DNA of 64,000 nucleotides from Enterococcus florum. Lineage in GTDB: Bacteria > Bacillota > Bacilli > Lactobacillales > Enterococcaceae. The stretch covers positions 1 through 64,000 of the forward strand of contig NZ_BJCC01000028.1 in assembly GCF_004309355.1 (NCBI RefSeq). Direction: 5' to 3'. This document shows positions 1 through 8,667 of the stretch, piece after piece. A program made the position numbers and the translations under genes. The first letter of the stretch is position 1. Each line of letters opens with the position of its first letter. Under the pieces are notes generated by a model, which did no database searches, had not been told where the DNA came from, and saw nothing but the letters and a program-made list of their open reading frames with translations.

Positions 1-106
1 TAGGATTTAATTATTTCCTTGTCCTAGATAGGGGTAGCATAGCAATGTCACAGCTTTTTTTGTTTTCAATGAGAAGCATCTTTAATGCGTTTAGCAATTC
101 CTTACC

Positions 107-168
107 TTTTGGTCTAGACTTTTTCATTGCTTATTTCGTTGAATGATGGTAAAATTGGTGTATACCAA
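107..168 (+). promoter_or_regulatory. nagB promoter with two NagR/DasR-like operators
   Basis: The promoter reads TTGCTT (127-132), 17-bp spacer, TAAAAT (150-155). A near-perfect inverted repeat TTGGTGTATACCAA (155-168) overlaps the end of the -10 and the expected start site. A second partial match, TGGTCTAGAC (110-119), lies just upstream of the -35. Both resemble operators of the GntR/HutC-type amino-sugar regulators NagR (YvoA) and DasR. Seen: promoter and repeats. Inferred: repression by a NagR-like protein relieved by an amino-sugar phosphate. The regulator gene is not in this window. Confidence 0.7.
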
Positions 169-190
169 ATACGACAAAGGAGCGTTTCCT

Positions 191-898
191 ATGAAAGTAA
201 TTCGCGTAAAAGATGCCCAAGAAGGCGGAAAAAAAGCATTTGAACTGATCAAAGACGGTATGGCTAACGGTGCGAAGGTATTAGGCTTAGCAACTGGTAG
301 TACACCTGAAACATTATATCAAGAAATGACAGCAAGTGATTTAGATTTTTCTGACATGACCTCAGTTAACTTAGACGAATATGTCGGCTTAGGTGGAGAT
401 GACGTTCAAAGCTACCGCTACTTCATGAACGATAGATTATTCAACAAAAAGCCATTCAAAGAAACCTTTGTTCCAAACGGAAAAGCGGAAGATTTGGCAG
501 CAGAAGCCAAACATTATGATCAAATCATCGCTGAACATCCGATCGATATCCAAATCTTAGGAATCGGCCGCAACGGACACATCGGGTTTAACGAACCAGG
601 AACTTCATTTTCTGAAACTACTCACGAAGTTGAATTGACAGAATCAACGATCGAAGCCAATAAACGCAACTTCGATAAAGTAGAAGACGTGCCAACTCGC
701 GCAATGTCGATGGGGATCGGCTCGATCATGCCAAGTAAAGAAATCATTCTGATGGCCTTTGGCGAAGACAAAGCAGATGCCATAAAAGGAATGATCGAAG
801 GACCTGTAACTGAAGAAATGCCGGCAAGTGTTCTGCAAAAACATTCGAATGTGACCGTGATTATTGACGAAGCAGCAGCCAGCAAATTGCAAAAATAG
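191..898 (+). CDS. nagB: Glucosamine-6-phosphate deaminase NagB
   Basis: Converts glucosamine 6-phosphate to fructose 6-phosphate and ammonia in the cytoplasm, feeding amino sugars into glycolysis. The 235-residue protein has the family features: NLDEY (catalytic Asp near 62), [14 protein letters not shown] (His130, Glu135) and the substrate-binding TGSTP segment near 36-40. The start at 191 is chosen because AAAGGAG lies 8 bases upstream; an ATG at 143 in the same frame would sit inside the promoter. Length is normal for Gram-positive NagB. It stands alone, with its own promoter and operators upstream and a terminator downstream. Confidence 0.97.
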   Translation: MKVIRVKDAQEGGKKAFELIKDGMANGAKVLGLATGSTPETLYQEMTASDLDFSDMTSVNLDEYVGLGGDDVQSYRYFMNDRLFNKKPFKETFVPNGKAEDLAAEAKHYDQIIAEHPIDIQILGIGRNGHIGFNEPGTSFSETTHEVELTESTIEANKRNFDKVEDVPTRAMSMGIGSIMPSKEIILMAFGEDKADAIKGMIEGPVTEEMPASVLQKHSNVTVIIDEAAASKLQK

Positions 899-907
899 AT
901 TTTTTTG

Positions 908-935
908 AAGGACTCTGAAAAAGGGTCCTTTTTTA
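908..935 (+). terminator. Intrinsic terminator of nagB
   Basis: An 8-bp stem (908-915 with 923-930, one G-T pair) is followed by a T run. It lies 10 bases after the nagB stop. Confidence 0.85.
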
Positions 936-1549
936 TGTATTCGGCTCTCTTCCTAACCGCCAATTTATTTTTTGCTATCTAGGCCGAGGCGTTTCATTCT
1001 TTCTTACTAAGTTTATCCTTTGACGCCGACGGGAAGACTGACAAGTTGTTTCCTGCGAGTGTTGTGACCCGTCCTCAAAATGGAAGTTCTTTAGCAGGGC
1101 ACCTTCAGGGATACAGACTCTTGTCAGGTCTGCGGGTGACCGCGAGGACGGATCGAAAGCATCTGACAGAAGGGCTTTAACAGTTTGAAGCCTTTTAAGA
1201 GCAGTCTCCACTGGCTGGATTACGAAGGTATTTCCTGCCCTTGGTCCGTGACCGAATCGTCTTCATTTTTTGTGTCAAAGCTGGCTTGGGTCAAGATGAA
1301 GTCTGCTTTAACGACCCTCTTAATGTAGAAAAGGAATTACGGGCCATCACCGCAATTGCACACTGAATCACATACACTCCATCTCTAATCTCTTGGAAAT
1401 AATCTGAAAAGTGAGTTTCTAACCTTTCTCGCTTCATGGAAAAAGGTGTCGTTGTTCTAAGCCTTTTACGAGCATATATTGATCTTCTTTTTGTTAGCGT
1501 TTTCACTGAATTCTTTAACCAAGTATTTTTGTAAAACCGCCATATCATG
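936..1549 (+). other. About 600 bases without a convincing gene; candidate structured RNA
   Basis: No open frame here looks like a known protein; the longest are 78 and 92 codons on the minus strand, without family motifs or a good ribosome-binding site. On the plus strand there are several complementary segments: 1069-1076 with 1144-1151 (8 bp), hairpin 1114-1118/1128-1132, hairpin 1132-1135/1140-1143 closed by a GTGA (GNRA-type) loop, hairpin 1031-1035/1049-1053, and 8 perfect bases between the loops of two of these (1038-1045 with 1120-1127). A further hairpin is 1170-1177/1188-1195. Two stems need G-U pairs that exist only in plus-strand RNA. The alternative is a decayed mobile element. 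No promoter or terminator clearly bounds it. Confidence 0.35.
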
Positions 1550-1578
1550 TTGTCAGCAGATTCGTTCATTGTTAAAGT
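1550..1578 (+). promoter_or_regulatory. Promoter of the two-component operon
   Basis: TTGTCA (1550-1555), 17-bp spacer, TAAAGT (1573-1578). It ends 17 bases before the ribosome-binding site of the response regulator. Confidence 0.55.
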
Positions 1579-1606
1579 GAAAGAAGAAGAAATAAAGGAG
1601 AAGCAA

Positions 1607-2281
1607 ATGCGAAAAATATTATTGGTAGAAGATGATCAAAATTTGAATCGAGGAGTTACCCTCTGTTTGACAAAAGAAGGCTACGAGGTCTTGTCTTGTT
1701 TTGATATCAAAACAGCAAAAGCTCTTTTTCAAAAGGATTCGATCGATTTAATCATCAGCGATCTTTCCTTGCCAGATGGCAGCGGATTGGATTTTTGCCG
1801 TTCGATTCGTCGACAGTCGAACGTACTGATTTTGATGTTGACTTCTTACAATCAGGAATATGATATCGTCAGCGGGTATGAACATGGGGCAGATGATTAT
1901 GTCACGAAGCCCTTTAGTTTGATGGTGCTGGTTTCTAAGATCCAAGCTTTAATGAAGCGTATACCTGATTTAGGGAGCCAAACGCTGGCTTCAGACGACC
2001 TTGTTCTTTCCTTGTCAGAGATGACTGTTAAACGCGAAGGAGAACTGCTGCTGCTTAGCAAAACAGAACTGCAGCTCTTAGTGTTGTTCATGGAGAACCC
2101 GAAGCAGATCCTATCACAGGATCAATTACTCCATAAAATTTGGGATATCAAAGGGAATTACATCGATAGTAATACAGTTTCGGTCAACATCAGTCGTTTG
2201 AGACAAAAAATCGGCAAAGAAAAGATCAAGACAGTGAGAGGGGTGGGGTATCTATGGGTCAACGAAGTTCAAAACGGCTAA
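1607..2281 (+). CDS. OmpR/PhoB-family response regulator
   Basis: A 224-residue response regulator. The receiver domain (1-115) has the acidic pair Asp9/Asp10, phosphoacceptor Asp52 in SDLSLPDG, Thr79 and Lys101 in VTKPF. The C-terminal half is a winged-helix DNA-binding domain (LSKTELQLLVLFMENP, then SVNISRLRQKIG and TVRGVGYLW). The start at 1607 follows AGGAG by 6 bases. Its 3' end overlaps the histidine kinase gene by 28 bases, so the pair is co-translated. The downstream ABC exporter is the likely target, as in BceRS- and VanRS-like modules. The signal is unknown. Confidence 0.92.
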   Translation: MRKILLVEDDQNLNRGVTLCLTKEGYEVLSCFDIKTAKALFQKDSIDLIISDLSLPDGSGLDFCRSIRRQSNVLILMLTSYNQEYDIVSGYEHGADDYVTKPFSLMVLVSKIQALMKRIPDLGSQTLASDDLVLSLSEMTVKREGELLLLSKTELQLLVLFMENPKQILSQDQLLHKIWDIKGNYIDSNTVSVNISRLRQKIGKEKIKTVRGVGYLWVNEVQNG

Positions 2282-3384
2282 ACGGCCTGTTTTTGCTGAC
2301 GATCATCATCGGATTTGGCTGCTTTCTTTTTAGCCATGTCAGCATGCAGAAGGCATTAAAGGCTGAGCGCCGAGGGACTCTCGGTATGCTGGTGGAACAA
2401 GCTGATCTGCCTGAAGCACAAGTGATGGCAGCTGCCAATCAGAAAATTACCCAGCAGGATGCACAAAAGGGAGCAGAATTAGAAGCGCGATATGGCCTGA
2501 CCACTCGAACGCAAAGACAACAAAAAATCACACAGAGGTACTTTATTTGGAATCTCGTAATCGGTGGCGGAGGGACGATCTTGCTTTCTGCTTTTTTCAT
2601 TTGGAATCAATCGGAAAATCGCAAGCAGGTTCGAAAAATAGTGGCTGAAATGGAGCAGAAGCAATCGGAAAAGGCGACATCGGAGTTGCTGCTGCAGCGA
2701 GTAAGAAACGAGGGCAACGAGCTGAAATCGAGTGTAACAGACATCGCACATCAGCTAAGAACCCCCGTGGCTTCGTTAAAAATGAGTATGGATATTGCTC
2801 TTTCAGACAAGTATTCTGACCAAGAACGCAGCGAGTTTGGGCATCAGGCGGAAATCCAAATTCACAAGCTGAACTTAATGCTGGATGGCCTAATCAAGTT
2901 GTCTCAGCTGGAAACGGACTTGATTCGGTTGCAGCCGCAGCCGACCTCATTAAAAGCGGTGATTACGGATGCAGTGAACAGTTTGATTATGAAGGCGATT
3001 GAGAAAGAAATCGAGATCGAGGTAGAGACCTTTGAAGACCGATTGATTTTGATCGATCAAAAATGGACCCTTGAGGCCATCAGCAACGTTTTGGAAAATG
3101 CGGTGAAGTATTCTCCGGCAGGCACGACAATCCAACTGCGTATCTCGACATTAGTGACTTACGTACTGCTGGAGATTCTGGATCAAGGCCCTGGAATTCC
3201 AAGCCAAGAGCAGACAAAGATCTACCAGCGGTTTTACCGCGGAGCCAACAGTGAGGCAGTAGAAGGCTCGGGGGTCGGTTTGTATTTGACCCGTTCGATC
3301 ATCGAGGGACAAGGCGGGGCGATCATGGTCAAAAACCTGAAGCCGCATGGTTCGAATTTTCAATTGACCTTACCGTTGGCTTAA
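2254..3384 (+). CDS. Membrane sensor histidine kinase
   Basis: Partner kinase of the preceding regulator, 376 residues. Membrane segments at about 11-28 and 97-117 flank a short extracytoplasmic stretch of about 70 residues. The dimerisation domain carries the phosphoacceptor His166 in DIAHQLRTP. The ATPase domain shows the N box (NVLENAVKYS), DQGPGIP and GSGVGLYLTRSI. GAGGGGTGGGG precedes the ATG inside the regulator gene. The small sensing loop makes direct detection of a large ligand unlikely; sensing through the adjacent transporter is possible but is inference. Confidence 0.9.
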   Translation: MGQRSSKRLNGLFLLTIIIGFGCFLFSHVSMQKALKAERRGTLGMLVEQADLPEAQVMAAANQKITQQDAQKGAELEARYGLTTRTQRQQKITQRYFIWNLVIGGGGTILLSAFFIWNQSENRKQVRKIVAEMEQKQSEKATSELLLQRVRNEGNELKSSVTDIAHQLRTPVASLKMSMDIALSDKYSDQERSEFGHQAEIQIHKLNLMLDGLIKLSQLETDLIRLQPQPTSLKAVITDAVNSLIMKAIEKEIEIEVETFEDRLILIDQKWTLEAISNVLENAVKYSPAGTTIQLRISTLVTYVLLEILDQGPGIPSQEQTKIYQRFYRGANSEAVEGSGVGLYLTRSIIEGQGGAIMVKNLKPHGSNFQLTLPLA

Positions 3385-3485
3385 TTTAATCAGCGGTTTC
3401 TTACAAATCTGTCATGTTTTTTGAAACGCAACTGAAAGATTCCCTTTTTATACTGGGAGTAGAAAAAGGAAAAGAGGGGACACGG

Positions 3486-4145
3486 ATGATTTTAAAAACA
3501 ACTGATTTAGTAAAGCATTATGATGATGGAAGTGCGGTGGTGAAGGCAGTAGACTACGTTGATTTAGAGGTAGAAAAAGGCGAATTCATTGCTATCGTCG
3601 GTAAATCGGGTTCTGGAAAAAGCACATTGCTGAATTTGATTGGTGGTCTGGATCGTCCGGATTTCGGGGAGGTTGAGGTTGAAGGAAAGAATATTTTCCA
3701 AATGAAGGACGAGCAGCTGGCTGTTTTTCGGCGCCAAAAAATCGGTTTCGTCTTTCAAAACTACAATTTGATTCCTTCACTAAACGTTTGGGAAAATGTC
3801 GTGCTGCCGATCGGTTTGGACAATCGAAAAGTCAATTATCGCTTCATCGAAGAACTGCTGAAGACCATCGGCTTGAATGATCGAAAAAAGGCTTTGCCGA
3901 GTATGCTTTCTGGCGGGCAGCAGCAGCGTGTAGCGATCGCTCGGGCCATTGCCTCAGAACCAGCGATTATTTTGGCAGATGAGCCTACAGGAAATCTGGA
4001 TACGAAAACAGAGCTTGAGGTCATGTCTTTGTTGAAAAATTCTGTGGAGAAATTCGGTCAAACGCTGATTGTGATCACTCATGATGAAGCAATCGCGCAA
4101 ACGGCCGATCGGATCATTCATATCGAAGATGGGCGGGTGATCTAA
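3486..4145 (+). CDS. ABC exporter ATP-binding protein (MacB/LolD type)
   Basis: The 219-residue ATPase of a MacB/FtsX-type exporter. Walker A is GKSGSGKST (39-47), the signature LSGGQ (141-145) and Walker B IILADE (161-166), followed by the D-loop GNLD. The ATG at 3486 is preferred to one at 3414 because AGAGGGG precedes it and the family N-terminus aligns there. A TATACT -10-like hexamer lies at 3449-3454, so the exporter may have its own promoter driven by the two-component system. The permease begins immediately after its stop codon. Such exporters usually handle peptides, antimicrobials or lipid-like molecules. Confidence 0.92.
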   Translation: MILKTTDLVKHYDDGSAVVKAVDYVDLEVEKGEFIAIVGKSGSGKSTLLNLIGGLDRPDFGEVEVEGKNIFQMKDEQLAVFRRQKIGFVFQNYNLIPSLNVWENVVLPIGLDNRKVNYRFIEELLKTIGLNDRKKALPSMLSGGQQQRVAIARAIASEPAIILADEPTGNLDTKTELEVMSLLKNSVEKFGQTLIVITHDEAIAQTADRIIHIEDGRVI

Positions 4146-6623
4146 ATGCGTATGGTCAACTGTGTTGCGTTAGCCAATACAAAATACCATCGGGTAAAGA
4201 ATCTGCTCTCCGGTATGGCGATCGTCTTGACCAGTGTATTGGTCTTTCTAATCATCAGTATCGGGCTTGGAATCATTCGAACAGAAAATGCCGCAGTCAA
4301 TAAAATTTATCCCACGTGGCACGTGATGTATCGAAATGTTTCTCAAGAAAACATGGAAAAGCTGACTCAGCATCAGGGACTGGAAACTTACGGGCTTCGC
4401 CAGGACATTGGTCAGTCCACCTTATCAAAGGGCTACGTCCTCATGAGCTGGATTGATGAAACAGGACAGAAACTGAACAAATTGAAGCTGGAGCAGGGAA
4501 GAGCGCCTGAAAAAGGGAATGAAACAGCCCTTTCAAAAAGTGCCTTAACGCGATTAGGTTATCCCGAAGCCCAGCTTGGCGATGTGCTGACAATCCCTTT
4601 CCAAATCGAAGAAAAGGACGGACTCGGATTGGAGGAGACAGCAGCCTTCAAACTGGTGGGCCTGCTGCCCAGTCCAGCGGAAAAAGCGGGCAATCAACTT
4701 TTTTCAATGCTGCTCTCCAAAGATTTTATGCAAGAGGTCATCCCTAAAACACAAAGAAAGTACCGTATAATGGCTCGCCTGCAGTCCGACCAGTTTCGTT
4801 CGACAGATGATATTGAAAAAGAGGCGAAAGAGATTGGATCCTCCTTTGGGGTTTTAGCGGATGATATCGTCGAAAATAGTGATTATCTGTTTGCCAATTA
4901 CGTGGATCCAGCCTTTTATGCAGGGATGACGATCATCGCATTTGTCATCTTGATTACAGGAGCCTTAACGATTTACAGCATTTACTATGTCTCGCTGATC
5001 GATAAAGTGCAGGAATTCGGCAAGTTAAGAGCATTGGGCGCCAACAAACGGCAAATTCGGCAAATCGTTTTACGAGAAAACCTGATTGTGGCCGGACTGG
5101 CGATTCCCTTGGGATTGATCATTGGGATCGTGAGTGTTAAGCTGATTTTCGAACAGTTGTTGGGAAGTATCGATAATAGAGGTATTTCTATAAAGATCAT
5201 GAAACAGGTGATCGAGAGCGGTGAAGTATCCTTGATCGTTCCGTGGATCGTTGTGTTGACGATCGTGGTTTCTCTGATGACTGTGATTATCGCTTCGCTA
5301 AAACCGATGCGTCAAGCAGGAAAAATCATGCCGATCGAGGCGATGCGCTACACTGGACAGAAGGAAACTAAACGAAAACAACGCAAGGGCTTTATTGATT
5401 TGGGCTTGGGGAAGCTGGCCGGAGCCAACCTTTCCCGCAACAAGAAACGTACGCTGATGACAATTTTCTCACTAGGTATGATCGGGATCTTGTTTGTGGT
5501 CATTTCAACGGTCTTCAATTGCATGCAGCCGCAGCAAATTGCTAGAGATGCGATTGCAGAGGATTATCGGTTGAGCCTTGAAAGCATCAGTAATGATAAG
5601 ATGAGACCCGAAAGAGAATGGACGGCCCTTCAGCAGAACAATCCAATAGATCAGGAGATGCTAGATCAAATCAAAGCACTTGACGGAGTGAAAGAGATAG
5701 AGGCTCTTGCCTCAATCAGTGGTGAGATTCCAACCCTTAAGGATCCGTATTCCAATCAAAATCTGCCTATTTCGATTGGCGGTGTTCGGGAAAGCCAAAT
5801 GAAGGATGTTCTAAAAAGTATCAAACAAGGAGACGTGACGTTGGAAGAGCTGCGGCAGGGGAATGTATTGATTGCCAACGAGTACTTTCTGAAAAACAAT
5901 CCGGAGGTTTCGCTTGGTGATCAGTTGGAGATCACGCTTTTTGACGGGGACACGTCTTATAAGAAAAAAATGACGGTTGCGGCTGTTAGCGATGTTCCTC
6001 AGGCGATCGATAATTCCAACACCTTTATCAGCAGCGATGAAGCAGTTCGTGGGATGTCGCAAAATAATCTAACCAAGTATGTGAATATCAAGGTAGATAA
6101 AGACCAGCTTGCCAAGGTACAATCAGAGCTTGAGACCCTCGTCGCAAGCCATGATGCATTTGAATTGGAAAGTTTTGAAGAGATCTTGGCTCAGTGGAAA
6201 TCAGCTATAGGGATGATGACTGGAGCCGGGTATGCGATCATGCTGGTGCTGGCGATCGTAGGGGTTATGAGCTTAGTGAATACAACGATCGACAGTATTT
6301 TAAGCCGTAAGAAGGAGCTCGGCATAATGCAGGCGATCGGGATGTCGGATCGTCAAATGAAACGCATGCTGCAGATGGAAGGCTTAGTATACGCTGGCGG
6401 AACCATCATCTTGTCAGTAGGGTTGGGCAGCATCATTGGTTACCTTGTCTTCCTATATGCCGAGGCCAATCAATTGATGCAGATAAAAACCTATCATTTT
6501 CCCTTGATCCAGGTGTTGCTGCTCATTGCAGTGGCTGTTCTGGTCCAACTGATATTGACCAGAGCGACGACTAGCATCGTCAACCGGGAAACGATTATCA
6601 ACCGGATTCATACTGCGGAATAG
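4146..6623 (+). CDS. FtsX/MacB-type ABC permease
   Basis: An 825-residue permease with two FtsX-type cores. There is an N-terminal membrane segment (about 22-45), a first group of three helices (about 258-285, 305-335, 365-390), another single segment near 437-458, a large extracytoplasmic domain (about 460-690) and a C-terminal group (about 695-810). This duplicated layout matches BceB/YtrF-like and VexP-like permeases. It directly abuts the ATPase gene and ends in a terminator, closing the four-gene TCS-exporter unit. A role in resistance to envelope-active compounds is inferred from context only. Confidence 0.9.
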   Translation: MRMVNCVALANTKYHRVKNLLSGMAIVLTSVLVFLIISIGLGIIRTENAAVNKIYPTWHVMYRNVSQENMEKLTQHQGLETYGLRQDIGQSTLSKGYVLMSWIDETGQKLNKLKLEQGRAPEKGNETALSKSALTRLGYPEAQLGDVLTIPFQIEEKDGLGLEETAAFKLVGLLPSPAEKAGNQLFSMLLSKDFMQEVIPKTQRKYRIMARLQSDQFRSTDDIEKEAKEIGSSFGVLADDIVENSDYLFANYVDPAFYAGMTIIAFVILITGALTIYSIYYVSLIDKVQEFGKLRALGANKRQIRQIVLRENLIVAGLAIPLGLIIGIVSVKLIFEQLLGSIDNRGISIKIMKQVIESGEVSLIVPWIVVLTIVVSLMTVIIASLKPMRQAGKIMPIEAMRYTGQKETKRKQRKGFIDLGLGKLAGANLSRNKKRTLMTIFSLGMIGILFVVISTVFNCMQPQQIARDAIAEDYRLSLESISNDKMRPEREWTALQQNNPIDQEMLDQIKALDGVKEIEALASISGEIPTLKDPYSNQNLPISIGGVRESQMKDVLKSIKQGDVTLEELRQGNVLIANEYFLKNNPEVSLGDQLEITLFDGDTSYKKKMTVAAVSDVPQAIDNSNTFISSDEAVRGMSQNNLTKYVNIKVDKDQLAKVQSELETLVASHDAFELESFEEILAQWKSAIGMMTGAGYAIMLVLAIVGVMSLVNTTIDSILSRKKELGIMQAIGMSDRQMKRMLQMEGLVYAGGTIILSVGLGSIIGYLVFLYAEANQLMQIKTYHFPLIQVLLLIAVAVLVQLILTRATTSIVNRETIINRIHTAE

Positions 6624-6630
6624 ACCATTT

Positions 6631-6662
6631 GCCGACGAATAAGTTCAATCGTCGGCTTTTCT
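6631..6662 (+). terminator. Terminator after the ABC exporter
   Basis: A perfect 8-bp stem (6631-6638 with 6649-6656) is followed by TTTTCT. Confidence 0.85.
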
Positions 6663-6696
6663 GTGGCATAATAAAGAAAAAACTTGGAGAATAGAT

Positions 6697-7404
6697 ATGC
6701 GTTTAGATAAATTTTTAGCCGAAACCGGCTTAGGCAGCCGCAAAGAAGTCAAGCAGCTGATCAAAAAAGGACAGATCACGGTCAACCAGCAAATTGAAAA
6801 AAAGGACAAAGCACAGGTCGATCCGGAAAAGGATCAGATTGCCTATTTAGGCGAGGCACTGCATTACCAAGAATTTTACTATTATTTGCTGCATAAACCT
6901 GCTGGCGTGGTCAGTGCAACAGAGGACAAAAAGGATTCAACGGTCTTGAATCTGTTCGATGAAGCGGATTATCGACGGGACCTATTTCCCGTTGGTCGGC
7001 TAGATAAGGATACGGAAGGCTTGTTGCTGATCACCAATGATGGCCAGCTGGCGCACGAGCTGTTGTCTCCGAAAAAGCATGTGGAGAAAGAATATTTTGC
7101 TCTGATTGAGGGCGTGATGGATGAAACGGATCAGCAACGTTTTGAAAAAGGGATCGAACTAGATGGACAATTGACGATGCCTGCACAGCTGTTGATCGAT
7201 CAAATCGCAGAGGAAAGGTCTGAAGTGAGGATCATTTTGAACGAGGGGAAATTCCATCAGGTCAAACGCATGGTCGCTGCTTGTGGGAAAAAGGTCGTTT
7301 ATTTGAAGCGAATCCGCATGGGCGATTTGTCGCTGCCAGAGGATCTGTCAAAAGGCAGATACCGCGAACTAACTCCAGAAGAGCTGCGACTCTTGAAGGG
7401 ATAA
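6697..7404 (+). CDS. RsuA/RluB-family pseudouridine synthase
   Basis: Isomerises a specific uridine in rRNA to pseudouridine. The 235-residue protein has an N-terminal S4 RNA-binding domain (1-60, MRLDKFLAETGLGSRKEV) and the catalytic domain with GRLDKDTEGLL (catalytic Asp103), followed by the family KHVEKEYFA and KFHQVKRM motifs. GGAG precedes the ATG. Whether the target is 16S (RsuA) or 23S (RluB-like) cannot be told from the sequence. The next gene has its own promoter. Confidence 0.9.
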   Translation: MRLDKFLAETGLGSRKEVKQLIKKGQITVNQQIEKKDKAQVDPEKDQIAYLGEALHYQEFYYYLLHKPAGVVSATEDKKDSTVLNLFDEADYRRDLFPVGRLDKDTEGLLLITNDGQLAHELLSPKKHVEKEYFALIEGVMDETDQQRFEKGIELDGQLTMPAQLLIDQIAEERSEVRIILNEGKFHQVKRMVAACGKKVVYLKRIRMGDLSLPEDLSKGRYRELTPEELRLLKG

Positions 7405-7427
7405 TCGGGAACAAATGGCAGTCTGCA

Positions 7428-7436
7428 TGCTATACT
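7428..7436 (+). promoter_or_regulatory. Extended -10 promoter before the mgtC-like gene
   Basis: TGCTATACT is an extended -10 element. No good -35 is visible at 17 bp. Confidence 0.5.
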
Positions 7437-7456
7437 TAAAGTGGAGGTGACAGCTG

Positions 7457-8161
7457 ATGGAAATACATTTGTCTGTCGTGGAAATCATGATTCGTCTGTT
7501 TTTATCAATGGTCATGGGGGGCGTGATTGGGATTGAGCGGGAATACCGCAACCGACCAGCGGGGATTCGTACACATATTTTGGTTTGTATGGGAGCAACG
7601 ATCATTGCCCTGGTGCAAACCGAGATCGCCAGTGCCTCTTTGCGATATGCGATCGCCAATCCTGAACTAGCTGGTGTTGTGCGTTCTGATGAAGCCAGAC
7701 TGATTGCGCAGGTCGTCAGTGGTGTAGGGTTCTTGGGGGCAGGGACGATCATCGTGACCAATCGCTCGATTACCGGATTGACTACGGCAGCTTCGATTTG
7801 GGCTGGCGCCGGATTAGGTTTGGCGATCGGCATGGGCTATTACGATATTGCCATCGCTAGTTTTATCGGGATTATGCTGGCGTTGACCGTCGTGAAAAAA
7901 ATCATTCGAGTCAAAGCGGTCCGTAAGCTTGAGATACGCTTTATCCACCGGGAAGAGACTAAGGAATTTATTTCAGACTATTTTGAAAGCAAGCAGATCG
8001 AAGTGGAGAATGTGGATTTCAACGTTGATTTTCGCAATGATTACCGTATTTATACTAATATCTATACCATTGATTTGCCGCGGGGCTTATCGTACACCGA
8101 GGTGATTGAGGATCTGTCGCTGTACAAAAACATCACGAAGCTTCGCTTAATCAACGTCTAA
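7457..8161 (+). CDS. MgtC/SapB-family membrane protein
   Basis: A 234-residue membrane protein. The N-terminal part (about 8-145) has four to five hydrophobic helices with the family hallmark GGVIGIEREYRNRPAGIRTH (20-39 region) and GVGFLGAGTI. The C-terminal 80 residues form a soluble, ACT-like region. GGAGGTGACAGCTG lies before the ATG. MgtC relatives modulate F-type ATPase and magnesium homeostasis in pathogens, but in Firmicutes the exact role is open. It is monocistronic and ends at a strong terminator shared with the convergent hxlR gene. Confidence 0.88.
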   Translation: MEIHLSVVEIMIRLFLSMVMGGVIGIEREYRNRPAGIRTHILVCMGATIIALVQTEIASASLRYAIANPELAGVVRSDEARLIAQVVSGVGFLGAGTIIVTNRSITGLTTAASIWAGAGLGLAIGMGYYDIAIASFIGIMLALTVVKKIIRVKAVRKLEIRFIHREETKEFISDYFESKQIEVENVDFNVDFRNDYRIYTNIYTIDLPRGLSYTEVIEDLSLYKNITKLRLINV

Positions 8162-8208
8162 AAAAGAGGATTCGGAAAGCAATTTCTGCTTTGCCGAGTC
8201 CTCTTTTT
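8161..8208. terminator. Bidirectional terminator between mgtC-like and hxlR-like genes
   Basis: A 10-bp outer stem (8161-8170 with 8199-8208) plus inner pairing is flanked by A and T runs, so it can serve both converging genes. Confidence 0.88.
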
Positions 8209-8210
8209 GA

Positions 8211-8555
8211 TCAGTCGATCGCTTGTTGATAAGTTTTGCCCCATGCTTCCATTTGGCGCATCACAGGGATGAAGCTTTGTCCTAAGTCGCTCAATCGGTA
8301 TTCGACCTTTGGCGGAACAGTACTGTAGGCGGTTCGAGTGATCAGCTGATCCTGCTGCAGATCCTTTAAATGCTGAGTCAACATTTTTTGAGTCAGGGTT
8401 GGGTCCTCGAATGCGGCTTTCAATTCATTAAAACGCATCACCTCATGTTCGGCTAAAAACCAGATAATCGACAGCTTCCATTTGCCGGCCATGATTCGTT
8501 GCGTCGTGACCAAGGGGCAGGTGGTTTCCCAGTCCTCTTTTTTTATGGTGAGCAC
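8211..8555 (-). CDS. HxlR-family transcriptional regulator
   Basis: A 114-residue winged-helix regulator with the family signature CPLVTTQRIMAGKWKLSIIWFL, MRFNELKA, LTQKMLTQHLKDL and VPPKVEYRLSDLG. The single Cys14 is at the position used as a redox or electrophile switch in YodB/HypR-type members. The start is odd: the only standard codon is GTG at 8555, but the AGAGG ribosome-binding motif runs directly into it, and an in-frame stop lies upstream (8580-8582). Divergent from an aldo-keto reductase that it probably controls through the palindrome in the shared promoter region. Confidence 0.88.
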   Translation of the reverse strand: MLTIKKEDWETTCPLVTTQRIMAGKWKLSIIWFLAEHEVMRFNELKAAFEDPTLTQKMLTQHLKDLQQDQLITRTAYSTVPPKVEYRLSDLGQSFIPVMRQMEAWGKTYQQAID

Positions 8556-8579
8556 CTCTTTCGCAGTGGGGTTGTAGGG

Positions 8580-8645
8580 TTACTTTTTAGTAAGTATACC
8601 ACAATAAAGTGCCTTCTTGTCCGCTTGTTACGCACTCCTTATACT
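8580..8645. promoter_or_regulatory. Divergent promoters and HxlR operator
   Basis: The plus-strand promoter for the reductase is TTGTCC (8617-8622), 17 bp, TATACT (8640-8645). On the minus strand a TATACT -10 (8593-8598) serves hxlR; its -35 would overlap the other -35. An inverted repeat TTACTTTTTAGTAA (8580-8593) covers the hxlR start region and is the likely autoregulatory operator. Confidence 0.6.
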
Positions 8646-8667
8646 TAAGACAGAAGGGGTGAGTCAG

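Noticed and set aside
622-963. A 113-codon minus-strand frame overlapping nagB.
   Set aside because: Lies antisense to the conserved nagB reading frame and has no family features; it is a coding shadow.
1435-1533. A 32-codon hydrophobic plus-strand frame (starts MEKGVVVLSLL), considered as a type I toxin.
   Set aside because: No ribosome-binding site, no charged tail typical of Fst/TxpA toxins and no antisense promoter seen.
975-1569. Minus-strand frames of 78 and 92 codons considered as degraded transposase genes.
   Set aside because: No DDE, HTH or other transposase motif and no terminal inverted repeats or target duplications; kept only as an alternative explanation for the non-coding stretch.
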